Shown: piece after piece, positions 1 through 4,949 of the stretch | Numbering within the stretch: the stretch's first letter is position 1 | How the letters are laid out: every line of letters starts with the position of its first letter | NCBI GenBank assembly: GCA_003243255.1 | Contig: QFQM01000256.1 | Coordinates: 1 to 6,041 of the forward strand | Length of the DNA stretch: 6,041 bases | Direction of reading: 5' to 3' | Source: Flavobacterium psychrophilum | Lineage (GTDB): Bacteria; Bacteroidota; Bacteroidia; Flavobacteriales; Flavobacteriaceae | Position numbers and translations under genes: made by a program | The notes under the pieces: model-generated | What the model saw: the letters and a program-made list of their open reading frames with translations, nothing else | Told to the model about the DNA's origin: nothing | Database searches by the model: none

Positions 1-112
1 ACAATTTAAAGTCATTTTACACAATTTATCACTAAATAAAACTAAAAAAAATTGTTTTACAACACAGAATCTTTTCTTTGGTCGCTGTGTGAAAAGAAAA
101 GAAATCATTACC
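1..112. other. AT-rich non-coding stretch beyond the terminator
   Basis: No gene is supported. The stretch contains an 8-bp direct repeat ACAATTTA (1-8 and 21-28). It also has two interlocking inverted repeats: ACACAG/CTGTGT (62-67 and 85-90) and the purine/pyrimidine pair TCTTTTCTTT/AAAGAAAAGA (70-79 and 93-102). These two cannot both form as simple nested stems. The region may hold control sequences of the neighbouring transcription unit to the left of the window. No clear Bacteroidota promoter (TTTG with a TAnnTTTG element) could be placed. Confidence 0.4.
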
Positions 113-143
113 AAAAACAAAAAATGGGATACTGAATATCCCA
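113..143 (-). terminator. Intrinsic terminator of the PRTRC operon
   Basis: Reading the minus strand, a perfect 7-bp stem TGGGATA/TATCCCA (143-137 and 131-125) with a 5-nt loop is followed at once by TTTTTTGTTTTT (124-113). This is a standard Rho-independent terminator, placed about 150 nt after the ThiF stop codon. On the plus strand the hairpin is followed by CGCAAAAAA rather than a T-run, so it serves the minus strand only. It marks the end of the right-to-left operon. Confidence 0.8.
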
Positions 144-200
144 CGCAAAAAACTCGCAACCTGTTTGGTAAAATGTAAGGAAAGGGAATTGTGGGCCGGT

Positions 201-245
201 GCATTTTTGCAAAGTGATTGCATCCGCTTTAAACCGCAAAAATGC
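201..245. repeat. Perfect 10-bp inverted repeat
   Basis: GCATTTTTGC (201-210) and its exact reverse complement GCAAAAATGC (236-245) flank a 25-nt spacer. The spacer holds an inner AAAG/CTTT pair (211-214 and 227-230), so the RNA could fold into a long interrupted hairpin. The repeat lies in the 3' untranslated region of the operon. Its function is unknown. Confidence 0.55.
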
Positions 246-280
246 GTTTCCGACCGTAGGAAGGAATTTCATTTTTGCCA

Positions 281-294
281 CCCGAATTTTCGGG
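281..294. repeat. Short palindrome abutting the ThiF stop codon
   Basis: CCCGAA (281-286) and TTCGGG (289-294) are exact reverse complements separated by two bases. The palindrome begins on the minus strand at the base right after the TGA stop (297-295). In RNA it could form a 4-5-bp GC-rich stem with a small loop. No T-run follows, so it is not a terminator. It may protect the transcript end, or it may be chance. Confidence 0.4.
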
Positions 295-1101
295 TCAGGC
301 GACTTTTATCGGGTGGGTTCGGAAATCTTTCAAATTGTGAAAAAATCCCCTGTATTCGGTCATTCCCCTACGAAACAAGTTCCACAACAAGGAGCAACCC
401 ATTTGTGTCAATGATGAATTGATAAACAAATCCTGCTTTTCCAATGCTTCGGCAAGTGAGCAACTTGGCGTATTGTCTTCCTGTTCGGATTGCTTCAACA
501 ATTCGCCAAATTCATCGGTAACAAATGGCAGGCTTGCCACCGTTTGGTATTTCTCCGAATTGGGTTGCTTTATCTCTCCGATAGTAGATAGTAGCACTTG
601 TCCTGTATCTTGGCTGTTGCCAAAATCCAACCAATATTTTGGCTCATCTTGGTAATGTCTGCGGTAGTTTATTTCTTTAAGGATTTCAGCAACACCAAAC
701 CTCGCCTGTACATTGTCCACACATGTAATAGTAATAATTGCCCTTGCTTTTTCGGGTGGTCTTCCAAAATTATCTTTTTCAAATTTTCGGGTTTCGGCTT
801 TCCAATTTGTACCTGCCCAACGGTTGCAACGATTGATTAAAGCAACGGATTTGTATAATCCTGTTTCACTTTCTGCAAAACGCTGTCTGCCCAAATTGGC
901 ACTCGTGATAACATCATCATCCCAAAGGCGGACTTGCAACCCTGCGTGTCCTAATGCTATCAAACTTTCGTTTATTTCCATTAAGGCGGTCAATACTTTT
1001 GAGCCTGTACCACCTGCTCCGATAAGGTTTACCGAAATCGGATTGGTAGGGTTGGGTAAATAGTTGTCCGTAAAATGAACTGCTGTTTTTGCTGTATTCA
1101 T
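295..1101 (-). CDS. PRTRC system ThiF family protein, E1-like adenylating enzyme
   Basis: The 268-aa protein is the PRTRC ThiF member (TIGR03736-like), an E1/MoeB/ThiF-type enzyme expected to adenylate the C terminus of a ubiquitin-like protein with ATP. Numbered from the ATG, visible motifs are the nucleotide loop G-A-G-G-T-G (28-33), D-D-D-V-I-T-S-A-N-L-G-R-Q (61-73) with the family arginine 72, Lys84 in G-L-Y-K-S, and V-D-N-V-Q-A-R (128-134). Cys214 in P-S-C-S-L is a candidate thioester cysteine. The paired CxxC zinc knuckles of MoeB/ThiF are absent. I chose ATG at 1101, which gives a TGATG junction with gene B. A GTG one codon earlier (1104) is also possible and adds one residue. It is the last gene before the terminator at 143-113. 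Confidence 0.9.
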   Translation of the reverse strand: MNTAKTAVHFTDNYLPNPTNPISVNLIGAGGTGSKVLTALMEINESLIALGHAGLQVRLWDDDVITSANLGRQRFAESETGLYKSVALINRCNRWAGTNWKAETRKFEKDNFGRPPEKARAIITITCVDNVQARFGVAEILKEINYRRHYQDEPKYWLDFGNSQDTGQVLLSTIGEIKQPNSEKYQTVASLPFVTDEFGELLKQSEQEDNTPSCSLAEALEKQDLFINSSLTQMGCSLLWNLFRRGMTEYRGFFHNLKDFRTHPIKVA

Positions 1102-1823
1102 CACAATAGATTTTTAAGGGTTTTGTTGTTCTTTTTTAATATTTCTTTCGGAAAAGGTTTATCCGTATTGATAAGGTCTTTCCAAAGGTTTACAATGTTT
1201 GTTTTAGTCAAGTTTTCGCATAATGAATGGCTGAAATAGGACTTGAAAAAATAATGCTCCCACGCCTTTATAAATTCCTCAATCGAAGCCGAATTTTTAA
1301 TATCAATACTCACCGTACCCATACATACATTGCCCTTTTCGTAGATATTGAAGAAAGGTGCATAATGCAATGGCGTTTTCTCGGTGGGTCTTCTGTCGCT
1401 TGCCAAAGAAAATACGGTAAGACTGCTTTTGCTCGCTAACCATAGCATTGGCGGTACTTGTGACATTCCGTTAGGTATGCCCAAACTATCCACAAAATAC
1501 AGTTTCCGTTGTTGTGTTTTGGTGTACCAAAGTACCGTACCTTTTTCAGCACCTGGGTTGATATGCAGAATATTTGTAGGCAATATTCCCTTTGGTTTTA
1601 AAAAGGCTTGGTTCTTTTCTTCATCGGTCTGTAAGGACTTTGCCAAAATATTGGCTTCCTTTACGGTTAATGGATGGGCATTGGTAGGCATTCCGTTGCT
1701 GTCCATATCAAAATGCTCCACGTACATATCGTTTTCTGTTCCTTTGGTTTCATAGAAAACCAAAGCGGATTTCGGATGGTACAATGTTCCGAAATGGTCT
1801 GTAATGTCGTTAGTATTGTTCAT
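1101..1823 (-). CDS. PRTRC system protein B, E2-like (Prok-E2 family D)
   Basis: The 240-aa protein is recognised as PRTRC protein B (TIGR03737-like), placed by comparative work in the prokaryotic E2/UBC-like family D. The N-terminal part starts with H-P-K-S-A-L-V-F-Y-E (about 16-25). The E2-like signature is at about 153-170: H-Y-A-P-F-F-N-I-Y then G-N-V-C-M-G, with Cys167 as the candidate thioester residue. This resembles the 'HPN...G-x-I-C-L' core of eukaryotic E2 enzymes. Its predicted role is to take an activated modifier (candidate: protein C) from the ThiF/E1 protein. The start codon overlaps the stop of the 387-aa gene (ATGA), and its own TGA shares a base with the ATG of the ThiF gene. 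Family identity is strong; catalytic activity is inferred. Confidence 0.88.
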   Translation of the reverse strand: MNNTNDITDHFGTLYHPKSALVFYETKGTENDMYVEHFDMDSNGMPTNAHPLTVKEANILAKSLQTDEEKNQAFLKPKGILPTNILHINPGAEKGTVLWYTKTQQRKLYFVDSLGIPNGMSQVPPMLWLASKSSLTVFSLASDRRPTEKTPLHYAPFFNIYEKGNVCMGTVSIDIKNSASIEEFIKAWEHYFFKSYFSHSLCENLTKTNIVNLWKDLINTDKPFPKEILKKNNKTLKNLL

Positions 1824-2983
1824 TTTTCTATCGTTTTGTATTCGTATAACAATCCACCCAAATCATTCAATAAACCAAACAAACGGTTCTCAAAATCAAG
1901 ATTGGCTTTTGGTATTTCGCTTCCGTCAAATCGCTTGGAAATAGTAGGTTCTTCCATTGCTCCGTACTCGTTAAATTCATTGTTGATGGTATCTGAAAGG
2001 CTTTCGTATAACCAGCCTCTGGTATCTGCAATAAATGAAATGTACTTTTCCATTCCGATTACTTCATTTTCGTCATCATCATAAGGGTCTTTTTCGGGCA
2101 ATGTTGCGTTGCTGAAAATAGTGGTGTTCGGATATTCTGTACAAAGGGCAAACGCATTACAAGCCACTTGCCAACATTCCTTGTCGAACATATCAACACT
2201 TTTAAATCGGTTCAAACGCTGTTCAAATACCTTTAGATTAGTTCGATTAAATAGCTTTTGTTCTATTCTATCGCCAATGTATTCGGCATTTCTCAATTCA
2301 CTTTTATAGCTTTCAGTTTCTTCCGTTTCCTCGTCCTGTTCCACCCAATCGTTCATCATTTCGTAAAGCCAATACAAGTAACTTTCTTCCTGCCTGTAAT
2401 ACGGAATTTGGGCAATGTGGTACAGATAACTGCATACGGATACTAAAAGCTTTGCGGTCTTTTTACGCTTTGGATCTTTGAGCATTTTAAAGAGTGGCAC
2501 AACGGGAATGTAATACAAGGTTGTTCCTGTGTTGTACCGTTCCTCACTTGTAAAGTAGGTTTTCGTACTGTCCTGTATCAATTTAAAACCATCCCAATTT
2601 ATATTGGTACGTTTTGCTTTGACTTCCATATCCCACATAGCCAATACTACATTGTAGGGAAACTTAAAACTGTGGGTCTGCATTGGCTCAATGCTGCAAT
2701 GCTCGGCAAGTTGGGAAAGGGACTTGTAAAAATCCCTCTCCGTTTTCTGACAAGCCTGTACGGATTTTGCTGTTTTCAGTTTTGGCAGAAACGTACACTT
2801 TAGAATACCATTGGTAGCATTGCTATTGGTACGGATTTCTGCTTGTCTTTCTGCACTTGGTTTGCGTCCTTTGGTCTTTGTAGCCAATTGGCGAACTCGC
2901 CCAACTGTCGGTGCAATTGCCGTTGTCGTTTCTGTTCGGGTATGCTGATAGTTCCCGATATGATGTTGCGTTGCATAATTCAT
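1820..2983 (-). CDS. Hypothetical PRTRC-locus protein, possible PRTRC F counterpart
   Basis: The 387-aa protein has no domain I can name with certainty. Residues 1-55 look disordered and basic (K-T-K-G-R-K-P-S-A near 36-44). The middle has hydrophobic blocks, Y-Y-I-P-V-V-P-L-F at about 157-165 and an aromatic stretch Y-Y-R-Q-E-E-S-Y-L-Y-W at about 195-205. Two acidic linkers follow, near 215-224 and at D-P-Y-D-D-D-E-N-E. There is no signal peptide, and the hydrophobic blocks are too short and polar for clear membrane spans. It lies between C and B, and its stop overlaps the start of B in ATGA, so translation is probably coupled. PRTRC F is described as the most divergent member of the cassette, and position, size and coupling make this protein its likely equivalent; homology is not shown. 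Confidence 0.75.
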   Translation of the reverse strand: MNYATQHHIGNYQHTRTETTTAIAPTVGRVRQLATKTKGRKPSAERQAEIRTNSNATNGILKCTFLPKLKTAKSVQACQKTERDFYKSLSQLAEHCSIEPMQTHSFKFPYNVVLAMWDMEVKAKRTNINWDGFKLIQDSTKTYFTSEERYNTGTTLYYIPVVPLFKMLKDPKRKKTAKLLVSVCSYLYHIAQIPYYRQEESYLYWLYEMMNDWVEQDEETEETESYKSELRNAEYIGDRIEQKLFNRTNLKVFEQRLNRFKSVDMFDKECWQVACNAFALCTEYPNTTIFSNATLPEKDPYDDDENEVIGMEKYISFIADTRGWLYESLSDTINNEFNEYGAMEEPTISKRFDGSEIPKANLDFENRLFGLLNDLGGLLYEYKTIEK

Positions 2984-2997
2984 TGTTTTAAAATTTT
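2984..2997 (-). promoter_or_regulatory. A/T-rich translation leader of the 387-aa gene
   Basis: The minus strand reads AAAATTTTAAAACA directly before the ATG, with AAAATTTTA ending five bases upstream. This is the third copy of the leader motif seen before the DUF932 and PRTRC E genes. It lies in the 17-nt gap after PRTRC C and supports the chosen start. Confidence 0.4.
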
Positions 2998-3000
2998 GGT

Positions 3001-3219
3001 TTAACCTTTCGTTCCCATTACGCTCTCAAATTTGTACTCGACTGCATCGTCTTTTATCTGCGGTGCAGATGCTTTTGCCGTAGTCAAAATCGGGTACATA
3101 TTGGCGTAAAAATTCATTACGGCTTCCACGCTCCAACGTGGTTCGGGGTCGGTCAGTCTTATGTCCTGTCCTTTATCTTTGAGTATAAAAACTCTTTCTA
3201 ATTGCGTTACTAATAACAT
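3001..3219 (-). CDS. PRTRC system protein C, ubiquitin-like modifier candidate
   Basis: The 72-aa product matches PRTRC protein C (TIGR03738-like), a family linked to the prokaryotic ubiquitin-like (Prok_Ub) group. The pattern fits a compact beta-grasp: two strands at about 7-14 and 18-23, one main helix at about 30-47 (S-V-E-A-V-M-N-F-Y), then a final strand at about 59-67. The last four residues are G-T-K-G, so the chain ends on glycine with no extension, as a mature ubiquitin-like modifier would. The gene sits 11 nt after E and 17 nt before the 387-aa gene, and the E2-like and E1-like genes follow in the same operon. The family call is firm. That it is conjugated to a target is inference from context and from the C-terminal glycine. 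Confidence 0.88.
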   Translation of the reverse strand: MLLVTQLERVFILKDKGQDIRLTDPEPRWSVEAVMNFYANMYPILTTAKASAPQIKDDAVEYKFESVMGTKG

Positions 3220-3230
3220 AATGTTCTGTT

Positions 3231-3848
3231 TTAATGATTACTATTCTTTTCATCTTCGTCTGTTTCATCAATAGGATAATCGGCAGTAATTTCTTGCTCT
3301 ATTGGTGGTTCGGGTTTTGCTTCGTCCATTGCTCCGAAAAGGCTCGGTGTTGCGAATTTGTCGGATAATGCTGTTTTGCGTTTGCGTATCTCGTCTGCTT
3401 TTTCGGGAAACTCCGTTATATCGGGAACTTTTATCCACGCTTCACGGAATTTGCCCTCTTTCTCCAACTCGTCCGCCTTTGCCATTGCATCTTTAAACTT
3501 CTTGTCTTTGACTTCTTTTTCTTTTTTCTCTTTTTCGGTTTTTGCTTTCTCGATTGCCGATTGTGCTTTGGCTTCATCAAGTTGCTTTTGAAATTTCTCC
3601 ATATCCACCATTAAGCCCGATACCTTTTGTATAGGTGTGGTTATCTGCTCAAAAAATCCCTCGTCAAACTCCTGGGGTGTGGCGTTAAAGGTCAATGGTG
3701 GAATTAGATTTTTTGCACTATCTCCGCATTGTTCGTTATTGAGCAATACTGTTACAATTAGGTTGCTTTCTATTCCTTTTGAAATGTTCAGTTGTAATAC
3801 TCCTGTAAAGTCCAACTGCTGTATCTGATTGAAAAAATTGGTGTTCAT
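3231..3848 (-). CDS. PRTRC system protein E
   Basis: The 205-aa protein is recognised as PRTRC protein E (TIGR03741-like). An N-terminal globular part (about residues 1-75) carries the family-like phrase L-I-P-P-L-T-F-N-A-T-P-Q-E-F-D-E-G-F-F, a hydrophobic stretch followed by 'gt-peE-ld-GFF'. A long lysine/glutamate-rich segment (about 79-131) looks like a coiled coil, and the C terminus (about 175-205) is acidic and probably disordered. No enzyme motif is visible, so a structural or adaptor role within the PRTRC set is the natural guess. It is 11 nt upstream of PRTRC C. The ATG is preceded at five bases by AAAATTTTA, a leader shared with two other genes here. The role of E is not established for any system I know of. 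Confidence 0.85.
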   Translation of the reverse strand: MNTNFFNQIQQLDFTGVLQLNISKGIESNLIVTVLLNNEQCGDSAKNLIPPLTFNATPQEFDEGFFEQITTPIQKVSGLMVDMEKFQKQLDEAKAQSAIEKAKTEKEKKEKEVKDKKFKDAMAKADELEKEGKFREAWIKVPDITEFPEKADEIRKRKTALSDKFATPSLFGAMDEAKPEPPIEQEITADYPIDETDEDEKNSNH

Positions 3849-3862
3849 CGTTCTAAAATTTT
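3849..3862 (-). promoter_or_regulatory. A/T-rich translation leader of PRTRC E
   Basis: The minus strand carries AAAATTTTA ending five bases before the ATG of PRTRC E, and the motif overlaps the TAA stop of the 60-aa gene. It is the second of three copies at nearly the same distance from a start codon in this window, and it supports the chosen start in the absence of a Shine-Dalgarno sequence. Confidence 0.4.
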
Positions 3863-4043
3863 AATTGTTAATACTTTTTTCTTTTTTAAGTTTCTCGTGC
3901 ATATCTGCCCAATACTCCTGTCTTTCCTTGTCTGTTTCTGTTGGTGGGGCGTGCAGATATTCTTTATACCAACCAGTTTGTTGAATAGCTTTTATGAGGT
4001 CGGTAACTTCAATCCAATTCCCTTTTTTATCTATGATTTTCAT
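3861..4043 (-). CDS. Small hypothetical protein, 60 aa
   Basis: A 60-aa, highly charged protein with no recognisable domain. The N-terminal third (M-K-I-I-D-K-K-G-N-W-I-E-V) could form a short beta-hairpin. The rest is likely helical and ends in a lysine-rich tail (E-K-L-K-K-E-K-S-I-N-N). Three tryptophans and the segment W-Y-K-E-Y-L-H-A-P-P stand out and suggest a folded protein rather than a chance reading frame. It fits tightly between the 113-aa gene (18 nt) and PRTRC E (12 nt), leaving no room for another gene. The position directly before the PRTRC genes suggests linkage to that cassette, but this is inference only. Confidence 0.7.
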   Translation of the reverse strand: MKIIDKKGNWIEVTDLIKAIQQTGWYKEYLHAPPTETDKERQEYWADMHEKLKKEKSINN

Positions 4044-4061
4044 CGTACTTGGCTTTAAGTG

Positions 4062-4403
4062 TTATTTACTGATTTCCGCTATTTGGTCAATCCTACCATA
4101 GATGATACTTCGAAGACTTGTTTTGTCGGGAGCGTTGTATTCTGCCCAACTATCGTACTGCTTTACGATATAGGATTTTAAAACATCCTCAAATCCAAAG
4201 CGATAACCCATAAGCGGTACAGCTCTTTTGAAATAGGCGTTTCGGTTTACTGCTTCTGCAAGCCAATTTTTTTCGGCTCGGTTCAATTTTTCGCCTTTGG
4301 TCAGTTTTTCCCTTAATAAGTAAACCTTTGCATTTTGCAGGGTTGCCAATTCGGGTACATCGTGGCGTACAAACTTTGTGGCTATTATTGTTACTATTTC
4401 CAT
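4062..4403 (-). CDS. Conserved hypothetical protein, 113 aa
   Basis: I do not recognise a functional family. The 113-aa product is basic, soluble and predicted mainly helical, with no signal peptide, membrane segment or metal-binding motif. Notable blocks are L-R-E-K-L-T-K-G-E-K-L-N-R-A-E-K-N-W-L in the first half and a C-terminal stretch with Y-N-A-P-D-K-T-S-L-R-S. Similar proteins are, from memory, common hypothetical cargo of Bacteroidota conjugative elements. It starts 11 nt after the YubB-like gene and ends 18 nt before the 60-aa gene, so it is an operon member. The leader has CCTTAAAATCTA seven bases before ATG, and no Shine-Dalgarno sequence. An alternative reading frame at 4620-4189 overlaps it, but its product is of low quality. 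Confidence 0.8.
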   Translation of the reverse strand: MEIVTIIATKFVRHDVPELATLQNAKVYLLREKLTKGEKLNRAEKNWLAEAVNRNAYFKRAVPLMGYRFGFEDVLKSYIVKQYDSWAEYNAPDKTSLRSIIYGRIDQIAEISK

Positions 4404-4414
4404 TGCGGTAGATT

Positions 4415-4897
4415 TTAAGGTTGCTGATTTTTGATTTTTCGTTCCAACAAGGTTTCCAATATCTCGTAATCACTTTCGTAAATTTCTCCTTCGAAATGGT
4501 AGGTGTCCGTTTCTTCATCAAACCCGTATTGTTCAAAATCTTCGTCTTCCAAATAAATATCTGTGAGTAGCTTGTCATAAAATGTTGCCCTACCATATAT
4601 AAGATTGCCCATTTCTTCATAATCCTGTGTAAAGTTCACTTCGTAATGTTCCGCTATCTTTTGAATTACTTCTATATTGGGCGACCATTTTGTTTCATAC
4701 TGAAATTGCCCTTCATCGCCTTCATTCCAATAGATATTGAAGAAATAACCACCATTATTTTTAGAAATAAATTCGGGTAGTTGCCCTTCTTCGGTTTTTT
4801 CTTCCTTTTCCTTCATTGATTGAAAAAGTTCCTGTATTGCTGTGATTGTTTCGGGTTTCCCCTCGAATACAACTGTATTACTGCACCAATTTGCCAT
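4415..4897 (-). CDS. YubB / Api92-like ferredoxin-fold domain protein (DUF1281-like)
   Basis: The 160-aa protein opens with M-A-N-W-C-S-N, the hallmark start of the YubB/Api92-like family (DUF1281-like, predicted ferredoxin-like fold), which is common on plasmids, phages and conjugative elements. A second family-like block is the segment containing T-K-W-S-P-N and, further on, G-N-L-I-Y-G-R-A. The C-terminal third is strongly acidic (runs of E and D around D-E-D-F-E-Q and the following residues), so the protein should carry a clear negative charge. Despite the fold name there is no cysteine cluster for an iron-sulphur centre; the only cysteine is Cys5. No molecular function is established. 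It lies 52 nt after the DUF932 gene and 11 nt before the next gene, which argues for co-transcription. Confidence 0.85.
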   Translation of the reverse strand: MANWCSNTVVFEGKPETITAIQELFQSMKEKEEKTEEGQLPEFISKNNGGYFFNIYWNEGDEGQFQYETKWSPNIEVIQKIAEHYEVNFTQDYEEMGNLIYGRATFYDKLLTDIYLEDEDFEQYGFDEETDTYHFEGEIYESDYEILETLLERKIKNQQP

Positions 4898-4913
4898 AAC
4901 TTTTGTTTTTAGT

Positions 4914-4941
4914 AGGCTACCACCGATTAAAGCGGTAGCCT
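4914..4941 (-). promoter_or_regulatory. Intergenic hairpin between the DUF932 and YubB-like genes
   Basis: AGGCTACC (4914-4921) and GGTAGCCT (4934-4941) form a perfect 8-bp GC-rich stem with a 12-nt loop. It sits in the only sizeable gap (52 nt) of the operon, between the DUF932 stop and the ATG of the YubB-like gene. Downstream on the minus strand the sequence is A-rich (ACTAAAAACAAAAG), not T-rich, so it is not a typical terminator. A role in RNA processing, stability or tuning of downstream expression is possible; none is shown. Confidence 0.55.
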
Positions 4942-4949
4942 GTTGTTAT

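Larger units (their letters stand above)
144..294. other. Untranslated 3' region between the ThiF gene and the terminator
   Basis: No convincing gene is seen here. Just after the ThiF stop is a palindromic stretch CCCGAATTTTCGGG (281-294). Further on is a perfect 10-bp inverted repeat, GCATTTTTGC at 201-210 and GCAAAAATGC at 236-245, and a partial third copy CATTTTTGCC at 270-279. Together these could make the 3' end of the operon transcript structured. A 54-codon minus-strand reading frame (272-108) crosses the region, but it runs through the terminator hairpin and T-tract, so it is unlikely to be a real gene. Confidence 0.5.

Noticed and set aside
1..28. Iteron-type origin from the ACAATTTA repeats
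   Set aside because: Only two short copies in AT-rich DNA with no replication gene in the window; chance is sufficient.
125..152. Bidirectional terminator
   Set aside because: On the plus strand the hairpin is followed by an A-run instead of a T-run, so only minus-strand termination is supported.
32..223. 63-codon minus-strand open frame at the left end
   Set aside because: It crosses the terminator and encodes a phenylalanine-rich low-complexity product from AT-rich DNA.
108..272. 54-codon minus-strand open frame after the ThiF gene
   Set aside because: It runs through the terminator hairpin and T-tract and stops just after them, it has no known relative that I can name, and its sequence is dominated by the repeats of the 3' region.
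713..1063. 116-codon plus-strand open frame
   Set aside because: It is antisense to the ThiF gene, whose E1 motifs clearly fix the true frame.
1102..1104. GTG as start codon of the ThiF gene
   Set aside because: The ATG directly after it gives a standard TGATG overlap and is the stronger start codon; the GTG would add a single residue. It cannot be fully excluded.
1674..2084. 136-codon plus-strand open frame spanning the B/387-aa junction
   Set aside because: It is antisense to two well-supported genes, has a serine-rich product, and shows no motif.
4189..4620. 143-codon minus-strand open frame overlapping the YubB-like and 113-aa genes
   Set aside because: It lies in a different frame of two well-supported genes, has a lysine/serine-rich composition without a coherent fold, and has no suitable leader.
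4415..4897. Iron-sulphur ferredoxin function for the YubB-like protein
   Set aside because: The family name refers to a ferredoxin-like fold; only one cysteine is present, so no cluster can be bound in the classical way.
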